Numbered from the stretch's first letter, positions 21,700 through 34,065 are shown. The stretch: 64,000 bases of DNA from Proteles cristata cristata (GCA_017311185.1 JAESUZ010002688.1:1-64000), one strand, 5' to 3'. The notes: generated by a model from the sequence alone, not told the origin. Made by a program: numbers and translations.

Positions 21700-22150
21700 C
21701 AACCTAGCACAATGATAAAAGAATCGTCAGAGCCCTTTAAAACAGATCCATATTTTTATAATGTTGCTGAAAGGTGCTGAAAGACCCAGCTCATGAAAGC
21801 CACAGCTCTTGCAGGTTACAATACCTTTAAGTTACAGTTTTATGTTCAGATCACATATAGGTATTCTCCTATATATTTATAACTAATTCCCAGCCATTTA
21901 TGGCCCATCCCCAAAGATTTTTATCCTCTTATTAAAAAAATACTGTACTGTGGAGGATGCTGGTAGACACCAAGTGATCAAGGTTAACAGCACCAGTAAG
22001 ATACAGACACAGACACATCACCTTGTGCCCGTGCCATGATGCACTGAGAAGGGCACATCACCTTGTGGCATTCTTCCCACTAGTGCAGAACCTTAGTAAC
22101 GATGAACAACGTCACAAGGCTGCAGGATGATTCTCCCAACTGCAGGCCAG
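21700..22150. other. Unassigned DNA with a local direct repeat
   Basis: CACATCACCTTGTG occurs twice about 45 bp apart (near 22014 and 22058). Nothing else recognised. Confidence 0.5.
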
Positions 22151-22350
22151 TCTATAAAATAGCTTATCCATGTTCTTCAAAAGGGTCAAGGACTCCTTTG
22201 CAGTTACTAAATACTTTCTGTGTTCATTATTTGTTAACAGTTGTAAATGGATGTTCTACAATTTATTTAACCAGTTCTGCATTAACACACATTTAGGATA
22301 TTGCCAGCTTTTCAGTGTTACAAACAATACTTTTGTGAACATCAATGTAC
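22150..22350. mobile_element. L1-like 3' fragment
   Basis: CATTTAGGATATTGCCAGCT, TTACAAACAATAC and GTGAACATC match the antisense L1 phrase about transient small islands seen in many mammals. Orientation not certain. Confidence 0.4.
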
Positions 22351-22697
22351 ATGGATCATTGGGTTTTTGTGCAAACAGGTCTACGACGTGGAGTAGGCTG
22401 ATAAAGAGGCTATAAGAGCTCGTGGGGAAGAGCAGCAAGGAGGCTCTCAGGAGGCTAGGGCCCTTCCCTGTTCCTTGAAGGATGAGCACTACGTGCGTCA
22501 GCCAGAAACAGAAAGGTGTTCTCAGGAGAAAGTATATGAAAAAGGATAAAATATTGAAAGGATATGCCATGGTGGGTTGAGAAAATTATGAAAATTGACT
22601 GTGGCTTGAGAATTGGGTTCAGAATGAACTGGCAGATGAGACTGAAAAGCTACCCTGTGTTTGGTTTAGAAATCATAGCAGAATTTAATACATACCG

Positions 22698-22916
22698 GGG
22701 GCGCCTGGGTGGCTTAGTCGGTTAAGCGTCCGACTTTCGCTTAGGTCATGATCTCGCGGTTCGTGGGTTCGGGCCCCGCGTCAGGCTCTGTGCTGACTGC
22801 CAGCTCAGAGCCTGGAGCCTATTTCAGAGTCTGTGTCTCCCTCTCTCTCTGACCCTCCCCTGCTCACGCTGTCTCTCTGTCTCTCCTAGAAATAAATAAA
22901 AATATTAAAAAAAAAA
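22698..22916 (+). mobile_element. Young SINEC with 17-bp target duplication
   Basis: AGAATTTAATACATACC before (22681-22697), AGAATTTAATAAGTACC after (22917-22933). Confidence 0.95.
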
Positions 22917-22919
22917 GAA

Positions 22920-23150
22920 TTTAATAAGTACCAGGCATTGTTCTGTGCACTTCATGTGTGTCAGTTCACACATTCCTTACAACAGTACCACCAGATAGGA
23001 TGATTACGGTTCCCATTTTTCACATGGAAACAAACAGAAATAATAACTAAGCTTGCCTGAAGTCACATGGCTATAAGGGACGATCAAAATTTACTTCTGG
23101 AAGTGTGTCTTAACCACAAGGCTGTCTGCCTCTCTCTGAAAAGCTTTGTG
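22920..23150 (+). mobile_element. MIR
   Basis: Core order is intact: GTACCAGGCATTGTTCTGTG, ACATTCCTTACAACAGTACC, TTCCCATTTTTCACATGG and CTGAAGTCACATGGCTAT. Confidence 0.82.
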
Positions 23151-23154
23151 TGCT

Positions 23155-24650
23155 ATGGTAAGAAGTTTAGTTTTTCATTATAGGTAACAGAGAGCCAATG
23201 AAGATTTTTTGTAATTAAAAAAATTCATTGAGAGACAGAAGAGAATGTGAGCAGGGGGGTGGGCAGAGAGAGGAGGAGACAGAATCCAAAGCAGGCTCTG
23301 GGCTCTGAGCTGTCAGCACAGAGCCCAACGCAGGGCTCGAACTCACGGACCACAAGATCATGATCTGAGCCATAATCGGACAGTTAACCAACTGAGCCAC
23401 CCAGGCACCTGGAGCCAATGAAGATTATTAAAGAAAAATTTAAAGAATATTTAGAAAGGAGTGACGTATTAGGTTAATTTTAGAGGGAAGCTTGCTCTGG
23501 TAGCATCTTTGAGGGTGAAGTGTTAGGAAAAGAATGGTTACAAGGAGAACAGGGAAGAGCCTGTTCCTACTTTTCAGAGATGACGGAGACCTGAACTCAT
23601 GACACGTGGCAGTGAATGCAGAGGGGGTTAGGATTCAGGTGACATTTCCAAAGTAAATGAATAGAATTGGGTGGCTAGCTGGATATGGGATTAGGGAGGT
23701 GTCGAGGACAAGTTAAGTGTGAGACTCTTGCAGAACATCCAGTGGAACTGTCCATGGATTACTGGGGGAAGAATCCTAGCTAAAGATACAGATTAGAGTG
23801 AGTCATTCAGTTTATCGGTGGTTATTGAAGTCTATGGAAGTGGATGGGCCAGGTTAAACAACCTGAGAGCCTTAGGGAACACCAGCATGTAAATAACAGG
23901 CAGGAGAGGAATTGTTCATAAAAATATAGATAAAAACTGGTAAAACAGGTAGGAGGACCATTAACATAGAAAATGGAAAGCAATAAATACCATAAAAAAA
24001 CATACCAAGTAATGTGGGAGTTCAGAGGAGGATTACAGCTTAATCTTTCCGAGCCTTTGTTAAATCATCTGTAAAATTAGTTTGGACTAAGTGGTCCCTG
24101 AAGTCTCTTTTGTCTCTAAACCTGTGAATCCAGTCAATGTCCAATCATACAGCCACTAACATGGTAGATGGTAAAGGAAGACACAAGGCACAACCCTCAC
24201 TATGGAGGAGTTTTCGTTCTACAGGGGACCCACCCTGCCCTGCCAACACACACCAAAAGCCACTAGAGATAGAGATCATTTATAATTAAGGGGTGAATTT
24301 GTGGTATAGCCTGTGGGCTGAAAATCCAGAGAAGGAAGCAAGTACCATAGTATGTGCATGGAAGCCTACTGGACATAGATAGAAGAGCATAGGCAGAAAT
24401 AAAGAAGTGAGCTCACTGACCTCAATGAACTTGAAGATCTCAGTTGGGAACACATCAGAAGTAGGGTTTTAGATAGGTAGGGTAAGGCAAGTTGTGGTGG
24501 TTTTTATACACCAGAGAATGGGGTTTAGAATTGAACGGAGGCAGTAGGGAGCTACTGCAGATTCTAGGGCAGGGTTGTGACATATTTAAGGTACAGGATG
24601 TAGGTAGTTTGAGCTCAGCTATTTTTACTATACAAAATGTCTACCGCTAT
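23155..24650 (-). mobile_element. L2-like remnants, discontinuous
   Basis: Phrases such as GAGAGCCAATGAAGATTTTT, TTAAAGAATA and AGGGCAGGGTTGTGACATA resemble the reverse of L2 3' ends. A MIR-like piece is at 24040-24130. Confidence 0.4.
23209..23410 (-). mobile_element. SINEC with target duplication
   Basis: GAGCCAATGAAGATT flanks both ends. Confidence 0.92.
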
Positions 24651-26371
24651 TACCCTGCTTCCCATTGCCATTTTCACACTGTAGTGGGTGCTGTGCTGTG
24701 CGCCCAGATCACGCCCATACCAAGCACTCTAGCTTCTAGGTGAGTAGACAGCTGACCACCCTCAGCTAAGTCCCCCTCTGGAACTTGCCCTTGGCTGAGG
24801 AGAGCCACCTTGTCCCAATGCCAGGACATCCTGGAGTCTCCCACATTCAGTAACCGGTTGATAGGGTTTAACCGAGGCCTATCCCACCCACCCCAGTTGC
24901 AGAAAGACTCAAAAGCGTCAGCCCCACTCCAGGCCTTCCAGAAGGCAATTGAGGCTTCCGTGGCCACCGCAGCAGTGTTCAACCTCTCTTGCCCGATCCT
25001 CCTCCCTTCACTCCCCCAAAGGTGCCAATGCCAAGGACACTTCCTGATAAACACCCTGCAGGCGAGTTTCCATCTCAGATTTTTCTTCCGGGGAATGAAA
25101 GAAGCCGCAACACCCACAATAATTACATTTCCACGCGACTTCTCATCCACGCTGCTCACCGGTTGGAGCGTAAAGAAATTTGGCAAGCCCCGATGTGGGT
25201 TTGAGCCATTTTCCTCAACGACCTTGGCATGTGTAGTTTAGGACATGGAGTGCCACCTTTTATCCCACCTGCAGTACCGAGATCACACGCCTCTTTGGCA
25301 GCATATACCTGAGCTCGGTCCACGAGGGGACAGCCCCACACAGCTGAGCAGACAGAATGAAGAGCGCACACAGTCAAGTGGTGACTTAGTGGTAACCAGG
25401 ACTCGGCAGGATGCGCTCTTGGCTAGCAGAGCACATTGCCGGGCGCGCGCACAGCCACACACCTGGAGCTCACAGGGGCTGTGCAGAGGTGGCCGGTGCG
25501 CAGCTGGAAATTTTACAAAGTGCTGCTTCAGGTCACAAAGAAACTGTGACCCCGGTTGATTTTTTGTTTCCTGCAGTGGTCCAAAATATCTTACCTTTCT
25601 AGATTTTGCCCTCAGCGCCACGTTTTTTTGTTTGTTTGTTTTTAATTACCAGCCATCATACTACCAGATGCTTCTCAGCTAAGCACATTCCTCTCCTTCA
25701 GTTTTTAAGCACCAGGAACAAAGTTCAGAAATTGAAAAGTTGGAATGAAAATGGGCAACAAGATAATGTCATTCGGAGACTGGTGGCAAAGTGGTGACAC
25801 CGTTAAAATGGACGCCTTCAAGGGCCCATAGCATCCGACTGCTTGTGCAAACTATCTTGCTACGATGGTGTCAGTCTGGCAGCTTCTGCGGGAAGGAACT
25901 GTCGTGGAAAAGGGGCTGGAGAGATGGGGCGTCTATTTTGCTGGTGGCCCATGTCACTTTTTTGTCCTTACGATGCCTTGGTTTTCAAACATCCTTTAGT
26001 TTACAAGATTAATAGATGTAGTTTAGAAACAAGTAACATTCACTGCCCACTAAAAGTATTGAGTTTTTAACCCTGAAGGAGGTGGACTTATATTGCACTC
26101 TTTATAACATGCAGATTCTGTAAAGGGAAACGTGTACTGAAAACACAGCGCCTGCAATTGACATATTGCCAAAGAATAAATTATATCCTGGGCTATCATT
26201 GTGTATTCAGCAGTAATGAACACTAGGAGGAAAGAGCAAAGTAGTAATTATACCAATTACAATTGATTAGTTGGTATTAACATAAAGAGATACACTCATT
26301 TTATTATTCTCTCTTACGTCACAAGAAAGTTCAGATATATTAAGATATCTGGTTCCTCTCTTTTTTTAATA
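24651..26371. other. 1.7 kb SINE-free, GC-richer block, unassigned
   Basis: Open frames overlap on both strands (+ 24810-25241, 143 codons; - 25186-24674, 170 codons), but neither shows a domain I know. The 24990-25110 part (CTGATAAACACCCTGCAGGC) looks like an old LTR-type repeat. CpGs cluster near 25400-25500. No gene called. Confidence 0.45.
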
Positions 26372-26561
26372 TTTCTTTTTTTTAAAGGTTTATTTATTTT
26401 GAGAGAGAGAGAGACAGAAAGGGAGGGAGGGAGAGACAGGGAGACAGAGGGAGAGAGAGAATCCCAAGCAGGCTCTGCACTGTCGGATCATGACTGAATG
26501 ATCATGATCTGAGCTGAAATCAAGAGTCTGACGCTTAACTGCCTGAACCACACAGGCATCC
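26372..26561 (-). mobile_element. SINEC, degenerate, with GGGA-rich body
   Basis: Head ends CCTGAACCACACAGGCATCC. Confidence 0.8.
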
Positions 26562-26772
26562 TTTTTTTTTTTTTTTAAAGTTTATTGATTCACTTATTTT
26601 GAGAGAGAGAGAAAACGCATGAATGGGGGAGGGACAGAGAGAGAGGAGAGGGAGAATCCCAGGCAAACTCCACATGGGTAGCGTGGACCCCTATGCAGGG
26701 CTTGAACTCACAAACGATGAAATCATGATCCAAGCCAAAGTCACTTAACTGAATGAGCCACTCAGGTGCTCC
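26562..26772 (-). mobile_element. SINEC abutting the previous copy
   Basis: Starts in a T14 run and ends GAGCCACTCAGGTGCTCC. Confidence 0.87.
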
Positions 26773-26909
26773 TACTCTCGCAGCATTTTCTTGCAAAATT
26801 TATAGAACAGAATAATGCAAAAGGCTGTAATAAAGGGAGTCCATTAATATCTACTATTGTTTCTCTTTGGTTAGAAATTGAGATTAATGGTGGCAAAGTA
26901 ATTGCTGGG

Positions 26910-26920
26910 TTTTTTTTTTC

Positions 26921-26964
<44 letters not shown>

Positions 26965-27133
26965 ATGAGCAGGAGGGGAGGGTCAGAGAGAGAGAGACAC
27001 AGAATCTGAAACAGGCTCCAGGCTCCGAACTAGCTGTCAGCACAGAGCCCGATGCGGGGCTCAAACCGACAAACTGAGATCATGAACTGAGCCAAAGTCA
27101 GACGCTTAACCAAGTGAGCCACCCAGGCGCCCC
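26910..27133 (-). mobile_element. Young SINEC with (GA)20 body and target duplication
   Basis: GTAATTGCTG flanks both ends; uninterrupted GA run at about 26922-26962. Confidence 0.92.
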
Positions 27134-28020
27134 GTAATTGCTGTTTTTTATACAGTAGAACTCCGTTTCTTTGCGGATCTCCAGTGTGAACTTGACAGCT
27201 TAGCAGGCTAAGTTGATCATCTTTTATTTTTCTGGTGACTGGGGTGCCCTTTATATTTTGAACAATGAAAGCAAAATCTGTGTGAGATTAACTTTAACCT
27301 CTGGGGAAAAACAGAGGAATTCTTCCATATGCGAAACATCAGAGTAAATGAACTGTCTCCATTTTCTCCAGTCACGGAAGGGAGAGCAGACAGGTCTGAG
27401 GGATTGCTACACAAGCAATTTATTTGACTTTTTAATGACCTTGTACCCTCTATGGTCAAACAAGAAAACTGCAAGAAGTAGGCAGTTTCTTTCTTAAAAG
27501 TAGGAGAGAAGAACAGAATGTGGGTTGAACGGGAGACCTTCACACTTGGTGAAAAGCGCAAGACATAAAATAAGGCAAAGGTCATGGAACTGTGGCAAAG
27601 CAGATGTTCTGAGGGCCATTTTATTGAGCAGTTAAAATTTAATTATAATTGTCAGCAAAAGCCTAACATATATGGTCATTAACAAAATTCAGTTTAAGAA
27701 AGCTTTTTTCTACTCTACACACACCTTTCCTTATTGAAAGGATTTGATTGTGTAGTAGAAGGAAACACTGATAGAATTTTAACTGTACTAATTATGTAAC
27801 CTTAAGCTCATATCCAAATTACTTGACCAAAAATTTTCAAGATCTGGAGACAGAAAATTATCTTAGGGTTTTCACACCTCTCCTTCTCCTACTATATTTA
27901 AAGCGTTTCTTTTCACTTACTAAAATGTAATGGGACATTAGGGTACCTTCCATTTCATTTCTAAGTTTTGCATAATGAGATTATGTATTCAGATGAACAA
28001 AATTTCATTACAACAAAATG
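27134..28020. other. Unassigned DNA
   Basis: About 0.9 kb with no repeat recognised. A 122-codon frame on the minus strand (27585-27217) has no recognisable domain. Confidence 0.5.
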
Positions 28021-28039
28021 TTAATATCTTATCTATTTT

Positions 28040-28251
28040 TTTAAATGTTTTATTTATTTCTAGGAGACAGAGAGAGAGACAGCGTGAGCAGGGGAGGGTC
28101 AGAGAGAGAGGGAGTCACAGACTGAAACAGGCTCCAGGCTCTGAGCTGGCAGTCAGCACAGAGCTCCACGTGGGGCTCGAACCCACAAACCATGAGATCA
28201 TGACCTAAAGCGAAAGTCGGACGCTTAACCGACTAAGCCACCCAGGCGCCC
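28040..28251 (-). mobile_element. Young SINEC with target duplication
   Basis: AATATCTTATCTATTTT on both sides. Confidence 0.95.
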
Positions 28252-28279
28252 CAATATCTTATCTATTTTAAAGATTTCT

Positions 28280-28378
28280 AGGGGCACCTGGCTGGCTTAG
28301 TCAGTGGAGCGCATGACTCTTGATCTCGGTATTGTGAGTTCGAGCCCCACACTTTGTGTAGAGATTACGTAAAAAAAA
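28280..28378 (+). mobile_element. Short CAN SINE, host of two later insertions
   Basis: Ends GTGTAGAGATTACGTAAAAA; its tail has taken the SINEs at 28380-28582 and 28613-28848. Confidence 0.87.
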
Positions 28379-28379
28379 A

Positions 28380-28582
28380 TTTTTTTTGGTGTTTTATTTC
28401 TGAGAGAGAGAGGCAGCGTGAGCAGGGGAGGGTCAGAGAGACAGAGACACACAGAATCCAAAACAGGCTCCAGGCTCTGAGCTGTCAGCACAGAGCCCGA
28501 CGCGGGGCTCGAACCCTTGAACCATGAGATCATGACCTGAGCCGAAGTCGGACGCTTATCCTACTGAGCCCCCCAGGCACCC
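28380..28582 (-). mobile_element. SINEC in the tail of a short SINE
   Basis: GAGATTACGTAAAAAA / GAGATTACTTAAAAAA flanks. Confidence 0.93.
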
Positions 28583-28612
28583 CGAGATTACTTAAAAAAA
28601 AAAACAATAAAA

Positions 28613-28848
28613 TCTTTTTTTAAATTTTATTTATTTATTTATTTTTAAAATTTATTTCTAGGAGAGAGCGAGAGAGACAGCGTGAGCAGGGGAGGGGCAG
28701 AGAGAGAGGGAGTCACAGACTGAAACAGGCTCGAGGCTCTAAGCTGGCAGTCAGCACAGAGCCTGACACGGGGCTCGAACCCACGAACCGCGAGATCATG
28801 ACCTAAGCAAAAGTCAGACGCTTAACTGACTAAGCCACCCAGGCGCCC
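28613..28848 (-). mobile_element. Young SINEC in the same tail
   Basis: AAAAAACAATAAAATCTTT flanks both ends. Confidence 0.95.
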
Positions 28849-28869
28849 CTAAAAAACAATAAAATCTTT

Positions 28870-29612
28870 AAAAGAAAGGCACCTCTATCTGTAGCAGATT
28901 GTACATGAACGAATGGTATTAGTGTACTTTCTGTTCTCTTCACTTGCTTTGACATTCTCTTGTCATTAATATTTTTATGATGTACAAAATCAGCTTTGGA
29001 AACCAAAGTTTAACTGAAAGTCAGTCAAAATGTTGCAGTTATTTTAATGGTCTTTAATGTGGAGTAAAATCTCATTTTAATGAATACAAATTGCTATGTT
29101 GTATCCAAATCTCATTAAAATGGAAATTTACTGCTACTGAGCATAGACAGAGTATTTAATCATTTAAGCCAAATAAATACAAAGTATACTGTTCACATCA
29201 TTATCAGCAGTCTCCTCCATTTTCCTGGTCTATATGCCACGCTTTCTTCCAATGTTAGCTTGGCAGTAATTTATGGTGTGATTTTAGATAAGTTACCACT
29301 ATCTGGGTATAAGATTCCCGGTTGGTGAATGGGGAAATTAAGGGCATGACGTGCAAGGTGCACACATCACTTCAGGCCCTATCTCACTGAACACAACCTA
29401 GTCACATGGGGTATGCACATGATTGGACGGGAAGCTTGGAAATCCATTTTTAGCTGAGCAGTCACGTGCCCAGCTAGAACTTGTATTGTTACAGAGGGGG
29501 AAACGTGTATGAGAGGACCAAGTGGTAGTTGCCACTATGGGAAGTCACGGAGACAGAGTGCTCGGAGTTTATCCCTTTCCTTCTCAAAACACATATAAGA
29601 ATACAACCAAGT
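28870..29612. other. Unassigned DNA
   Basis: About 0.7 kb with no repeat or gene recognised. Confidence 0.5.
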
Positions 29613-29803
29613 AGGGGCACCTTGGTGGCTCAGTCGGTTAAGCATCTGACTCTGAATTTCAGTTCATGTCATGATCTTAAGGTCGTGAGACTGAGCCTCA
29701 TGTGGGGCTCCTTACTGGGACTTAGAGCCTGCCTAAGATTCTCTTTCTCCCTCTTCCTCTGCAGCTCCCCCATGCTTTCTCTCTCTCAAAAAATATATAT
29801 AAC
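29613..29803 (+). mobile_element. SINEC
   Basis: ACAACCAAG / ATAACCAAG flanks; CT-rich body. Confidence 0.88.
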
Positions 29804-29865
29804 CAAGACAGACAGACATTATAGGGATATTCTTGAATCTGTATACTTTTTTTAAAGACAGTGGA

Positions 29866-29938
29866 TTGGGGCACCTGGTTTCCTCAGTCAATTAAGTGTC
29901 CGACTCTTGATTGTAGCTCAGGTCATGATCTCGCATTT
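29866..29938 (+). mobile_element. SINEC head fragment
   Basis: 3' part missing after CATGATCTCGCATTTC. Confidence 0.8.
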
Positions 29939-30154
29939 CTGCCAAATGTGCAGTACTTAGTCTGCGTCCAAGCCTTGCCAGAACCCCAGCGATGCTAAGC
30001 CCTCTGCTTCCCAGGATTCACTTACAAACCTCATTCCCTAATTTCCCCAGAATAGACTTTTGTAGCTGTCAGGGAAGCCGTAAAAAGAACAAGACCTAGA
30101 GAGTGTTTATTTTCTCTCGGGGCCTTCAACCAATGACTGAAATATTGCCTTCTG

Positions 30155-30650
30155 CTATCGACTGAATATTTGTCCCCTTTCCCCTCCGCAAATTCATACA
30201 TTAAAACCCAATACCCGGGGCGCCTGGGTGGCCTAGTCAGTTAAGTGTCCGACTTTCGCTTAGGTCATGATCTTGCGGTTCGTGGGTTCGAGCCCCGCAT
30301 CGGGCTCTGTGCTGACTGCCAGCTCAGAGCCTGGAGCCTATTTCGGAGTCTGTGTCTCCCTCTCTCTCTGACCCTCCCCTGCCACGCTGTCTCTCTCTCT
30401 CTCTCCTAGAAATAAAAAAAAAAAAAATCCAATACCCAATATGATGGTATTTGGATGTGGGGCGTTTGGGAAGTGATTAGGTCCTGAGGGTAGAGCTTCC
30501 AGGAGCAGGATTAGTGCCCTTGTGAAAGAGACTCCAGAGAGTTCCCTCTTCTCTTCTGCCAAATAAGGAACAGTGAGAAGCCGGCTGGCTGTGGCCGGCT
30601 GGCTGTGAACCAGGAAGTGGGTTCTCAGTAGACACCAAATCTGCCCATGT
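30155..30650 (+). mobile_element. MaLR (MST/MLT1-type) LTR, split by a SINE
   Basis: Phrases ACCCAATACC, ATGATGGTATTTGGATGTGG, AGGATTAGTGCCCTTGTGAA and GACACCAAATCTGCC are in consensus order. A GGCCGGCTGGCTGT unit is duplicated near 30580-30606. Confidence 0.8.
30218..30427 (+). mobile_element. Young SINEC inside the LTR
   Basis: CCAATACCC duplicated on both sides. Confidence 0.94.
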
Positions 30651-30719
30651 CTCAGATTTCCCAGTCTTTTCTGGCCTTATTCTCTCCCTCTAAAGAGAGG
30701 ATTTCTCTGAACATCAAGA

Positions 30720-30955
30720 GCTAAAGCCAAGGCAGCTCCAGACTCACGTCACCGAACCTCTCCCCTCTCCCCTCCACCTTCCCTCCTGTGATTATGTTGG
30801 GCTACCCAGGATAAGCCAGGGTAATCTCCCCATCTCGTGAACCTTAATTCAGTCACATCTGCATAATTCCTTTTGCCAAGGAAAGTAACACATTCACAGG
30901 CTCCAGGGATATTGATCCGAACACGGGTGAGGGCCATTATTCAGCTTACTATAAA
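30720..30955 (-). mobile_element. MLT1-like LTR fragment
   Basis: GGATAAGCCAGGGTAATCTC and TAATTCAGTCACATCTGCAT are reverse MLT1 phrases. Opposite in orientation to the adjacent LTR. Confidence 0.6.
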
Positions 30956-31169
30956 GACCTAGTATAAAGAAGTATGAAAGGTAATCATGTAAATACTGAG
31001 AAGCAAGCACCATCTAGCTGTGTATACAGGAGGCGTCTAGAAGACAGCCATTATCTTGCAGAAGAGGGGAGGGAACTCTCTGGGGTCTCTTTCACAAGGG
31101 CACTGACCTGAAGGGTACAGCCTCCAGCAGCTCCTTAAGAAAGGATACTCAGGTAGTAGGGGCTTTTGA

Positions 31170-32289
31170 GATCTCATTTGACGGAAAGTCTTTATTCTAT
31201 CCTCAACTTAACTAATAATTTGACTAGGTATAGAATTATAGGTTAGAAATTTTTCCTAAGAGTTCTTTTTTTTTTTTAATTTTTTTTTAAATGTTTTATT
31301 TATTTCTAGGAGAGAGAGAGACAGCGTGAGCAGGGAGGGTCAGAGAGAGAGGGAGTCACAGACTGAAACAGGCTCCAGGCTCCAAGCTGGCAGTCAGCAC
31401 AGAGCCCAACGCAGGGCTCGAACCCACGAACCGTGAGATCATGACCCGAGCGAAAGTCGGACGCTTAACCGACTAAGCCACCCAGGCGCCCCCCATAAGA
31501 GTTCTGAAGGCACTGCTCCTTTGTCTTTCTAGCTTCCAGAGTTGATGTTGAGAAGCCCAAAGACATTTTGATTCTGGATTTTTTTTTTCAGGGTTGTTTC
31601 TGTATTCTCTTCTATTTAGAAGTGTCCTCATATCCTCTGCTATTATGAAGATTTAAGAATGGACCGCTGGCATCCTATTGAGGATGCCTGAGATCACACC
31701 CAGATGCTTGCCAGGGCCCTGTTGGGTTCATGGAAAGGAGCTCAAGAGCAAACGCACCGTCCCCATCTTTGGTCTGGACGACACCACAAGTGTTCTAGTG
31801 AGCATTATTGAATTCCCGATTCTTGACATGCCTCCCCAAGATCTTGCAGAATCTTTTTCGTCCTTAGTGTTCTGCCACTCCATAAATAATACGCTTTGAA
31901 GTTCGTTTATTTTTATCTGTTGTTCTGGGACCTTGAAATTGGGAAACTCATATCATTCGGTTCTGGAAAATTCCGAATTATGTTTCTGATGATTTCCTCC
32001 TTCTGTTTTTTGGTTTTGCTTTCTTTAATCTCAAAAATATTTGGATATTGACCTTCTGAATCAGTCTTATTTTTCCCCCCTATTTTCTATTTTTTGCCTG
32101 TTTGTCTCCACTGTTTGGGAGAGTTTGTCAACTTCTTAAATTCCTAACAGTTCTACTGAATTTTAATTTCTGCTACTATGCTTTTTAATTCCTAGGAGCT
32201 GTTTTGTTCTCTAAGTGTCCCTTAACAAAATAGTATTTTGTTTTTTATCCTCTTACTTCTCTGAGGATATATTTTTCTTCTTTTCCTTT
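31170..32289. other. Old interspersed-repeat-like DNA, family not assigned
   Basis: T-rich, with phrases such as TTTGACTAGGTATAGAATTA and GATGTTGAGAAGCCCAAAGA recurring in mammalian ancient repeats. No gene. Continues to about 32550. Confidence 0.4.
31266..31494 (-). mobile_element. Young SINEC with short target duplication
   Basis: TAAGAGTTCT on both sides. Confidence 0.95.
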
Positions 32290-32385
32290 TTTCTTTTAAT
32301 AAACCCTACCCCTAATGTGGGTTGGAACTTATAACTCCGTGATCAAAAGTCATGTGTTTTACTGACTGAGCCAGCCAGGCACCCC
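32290..32385 (-). mobile_element. Short CAN SINE
   Basis: CTGAGGATATA / CTGAGGACATA flanks. Confidence 0.8.
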
Positions 32386-32552
32386 ATCTGAGGACATAGT
32401 TCTTTAAAAACAAAACAAAAAAAAAGTTTTTATTTCTCTGTTATTTTCCTCACAGGGTTTTGTTTTTGTTCCTTGTCTTTCATGATAAAGAAGTCTCTTA
32501 GCTATCTATCTGGTAATCCTTGATTGTTTTAAGATTAGGAGCTGTGCATGTG

Positions 32553-32738
32553 AGGGGCACCTTGGTGCCTCAGTTGGATGAGCATCCAACTCGATTTTGG
32601 CTCAGATCATGATCCCAGGGTCGTAGAACTGAGCTCTGCATCAGGCTCTGCACTGAGCATGGAGCCAGCTTGAGATTCTCTACCTCTGTCTCTCTTTCTT
32701 GCTCTCCCTGCCTCAAAAAAAAAAAAAAAAAAAAAAAA
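32553..32738 (+). mobile_element. SINEC with a long poly(A) tail
   Basis: Ends in about 24 A residues. Confidence 0.9.
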
Positions 32739-32999
32739 GGTCTACGTGTTGGAATCAGGGGGGTGTTGAGCATCACTTCTAAGTGAATTGGCTGGGTCAT
32801 TTGTTAAAAACTGTCAGTTTCAACAACTTTAGGTTTTGTTATTTTTCCTCTTAGGCTAATCTGGTTCTCCAAATACTTCCTATTTCGTGCTGGGAGAGGG
32901 CAGAGAGCAGGGGATGGAGCGATGGGTAACAGCCTTTGTGTATGCATTGACAGCATGCCTGTTTGCGCAAACCGTGACTCTTGTAACATATCTGCTTTA

Positions 33000-33310
33000 G
33001 TCTCCTAGGGCTGCTGTGGGAACATACCACACACCAAGGGTCTGAAAACAACAGAAACGTACTGTCTCACAGTCCTAGGGCCTGGGGGTTTGAAGCCAGG
33101 CTGTCAGGAGGCCATGCTCCTTCTGAAGGCTCTGGGAGGAATCCCTCTTCCCAGTTTCCGGTGGCTGCCGGCCATCCTTGGTGTCCCTTGGCTGCAGACT
33201 CCTCACTGCAGTCTGTCCACGTGTTGTTCCTCTCTTGCTCTGTCTTCCCAACGCCTCTGTGTGTGTGTGGGGGGGCATCTCTTCTAAGGACAGCACCAGA
33301 AAGGACTTAT
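33000..33310 (-). mobile_element. MLT1-like LTR
   Basis: CTAGGGCTGCTGTGGGAACA, CTGAAAACAACAGAAACGTA and CTGTCTCACAGTC are reverse MLT1 3'-end phrases. A G8 run at about 33271. Confidence 0.65.
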
Positions 33311-33479
33311 GGCCCATCCTCTATGTGGATGCCTAGTTTGCACTGTCCCATCTAATGACTTTAGAAGTTGGAAAGGGAGGGATATTAAAACATGTCTAAG
33401 TTTAGAAAAACCAAATATGTCTACAAATTCAACATTATTCCCAACAGAGACGGAATCTAATTCCTCTCCCTTGAATATG

Positions 33480-33850
33480 GGCTGGCTTCACAGTCTTGCT
33501 TCTAACAAATACAGCAGGCCAAACGTAACAGTGGGACTTCTGGGGCCAAGTAATAGACGGTAATGTGTCTCATGCTGGAGCCTCTGACATGCCTTGGGAG
33601 CCTGGAGCTGTCACGTAAGAAGTCTGGCTACGCCAAAGCCCCCATGCGAGAGAAACCACATAGACAGAGTTGCGCCAGGATTTCCGGACTGTCCCAGCTC
33701 TCAGTTGTCTGACTCCTCCCACCCGTGTCAGATACAAGTGACGAATCTATGGAGAGGACACTAGTCCCGGCCGCCATCTGACCACAACTGTAAGAGAACC
33801 CATGAGTAGTCTCTACCTAAGCCCAGCAAATCCCCAGAACTGTGAAAGAT
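33480..33850 (+). mobile_element. MaLR-like LTR, diverged
   Basis: GGCCGCCATCTGACCACAAC and AGAGAACCCATGAGTAG resemble the class seen at 15130-15790. Confidence 0.4.
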
Positions 33851-33943
33851 ATCCTAAACGCTTGTTTGGGGGGACAGTAATACTGGACTGGAACGACCAG
33901 CAGGAGGGAAAAGAGGAAGGAGTAAAGGAATAACAAGAAGTAT

Positions 33944-34062
33944 AGAAGCAGGCTCTGCACAGACAGCAGCAAGCCTGATGTGGGACTCGAACTCATGAAC
34001 CACGAGATCATGACCTGAGCCGAAGTCAGACTCTCAACTGACTGAGCCACCCAGGCACCCCC
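33944..34062 (-). mobile_element. SINEC, 3' part missing
   Basis: Only the tRNA-like head and adjacent segment remain. Confidence 0.87.
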
Positions 34063-34065
34063 ACT

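Noticed and set aside
24674..25241. Overlapping 170-codon (minus) and 143-codon (plus) frames as genes
   Set aside because: No recognisable domain, no splice or promoter context, and part of the sequence looks like an old LTR-type repeat.
27217..27585. 122-codon minus-strand frame
   Set aside because: No homology recognised and no exon signals at its ends.
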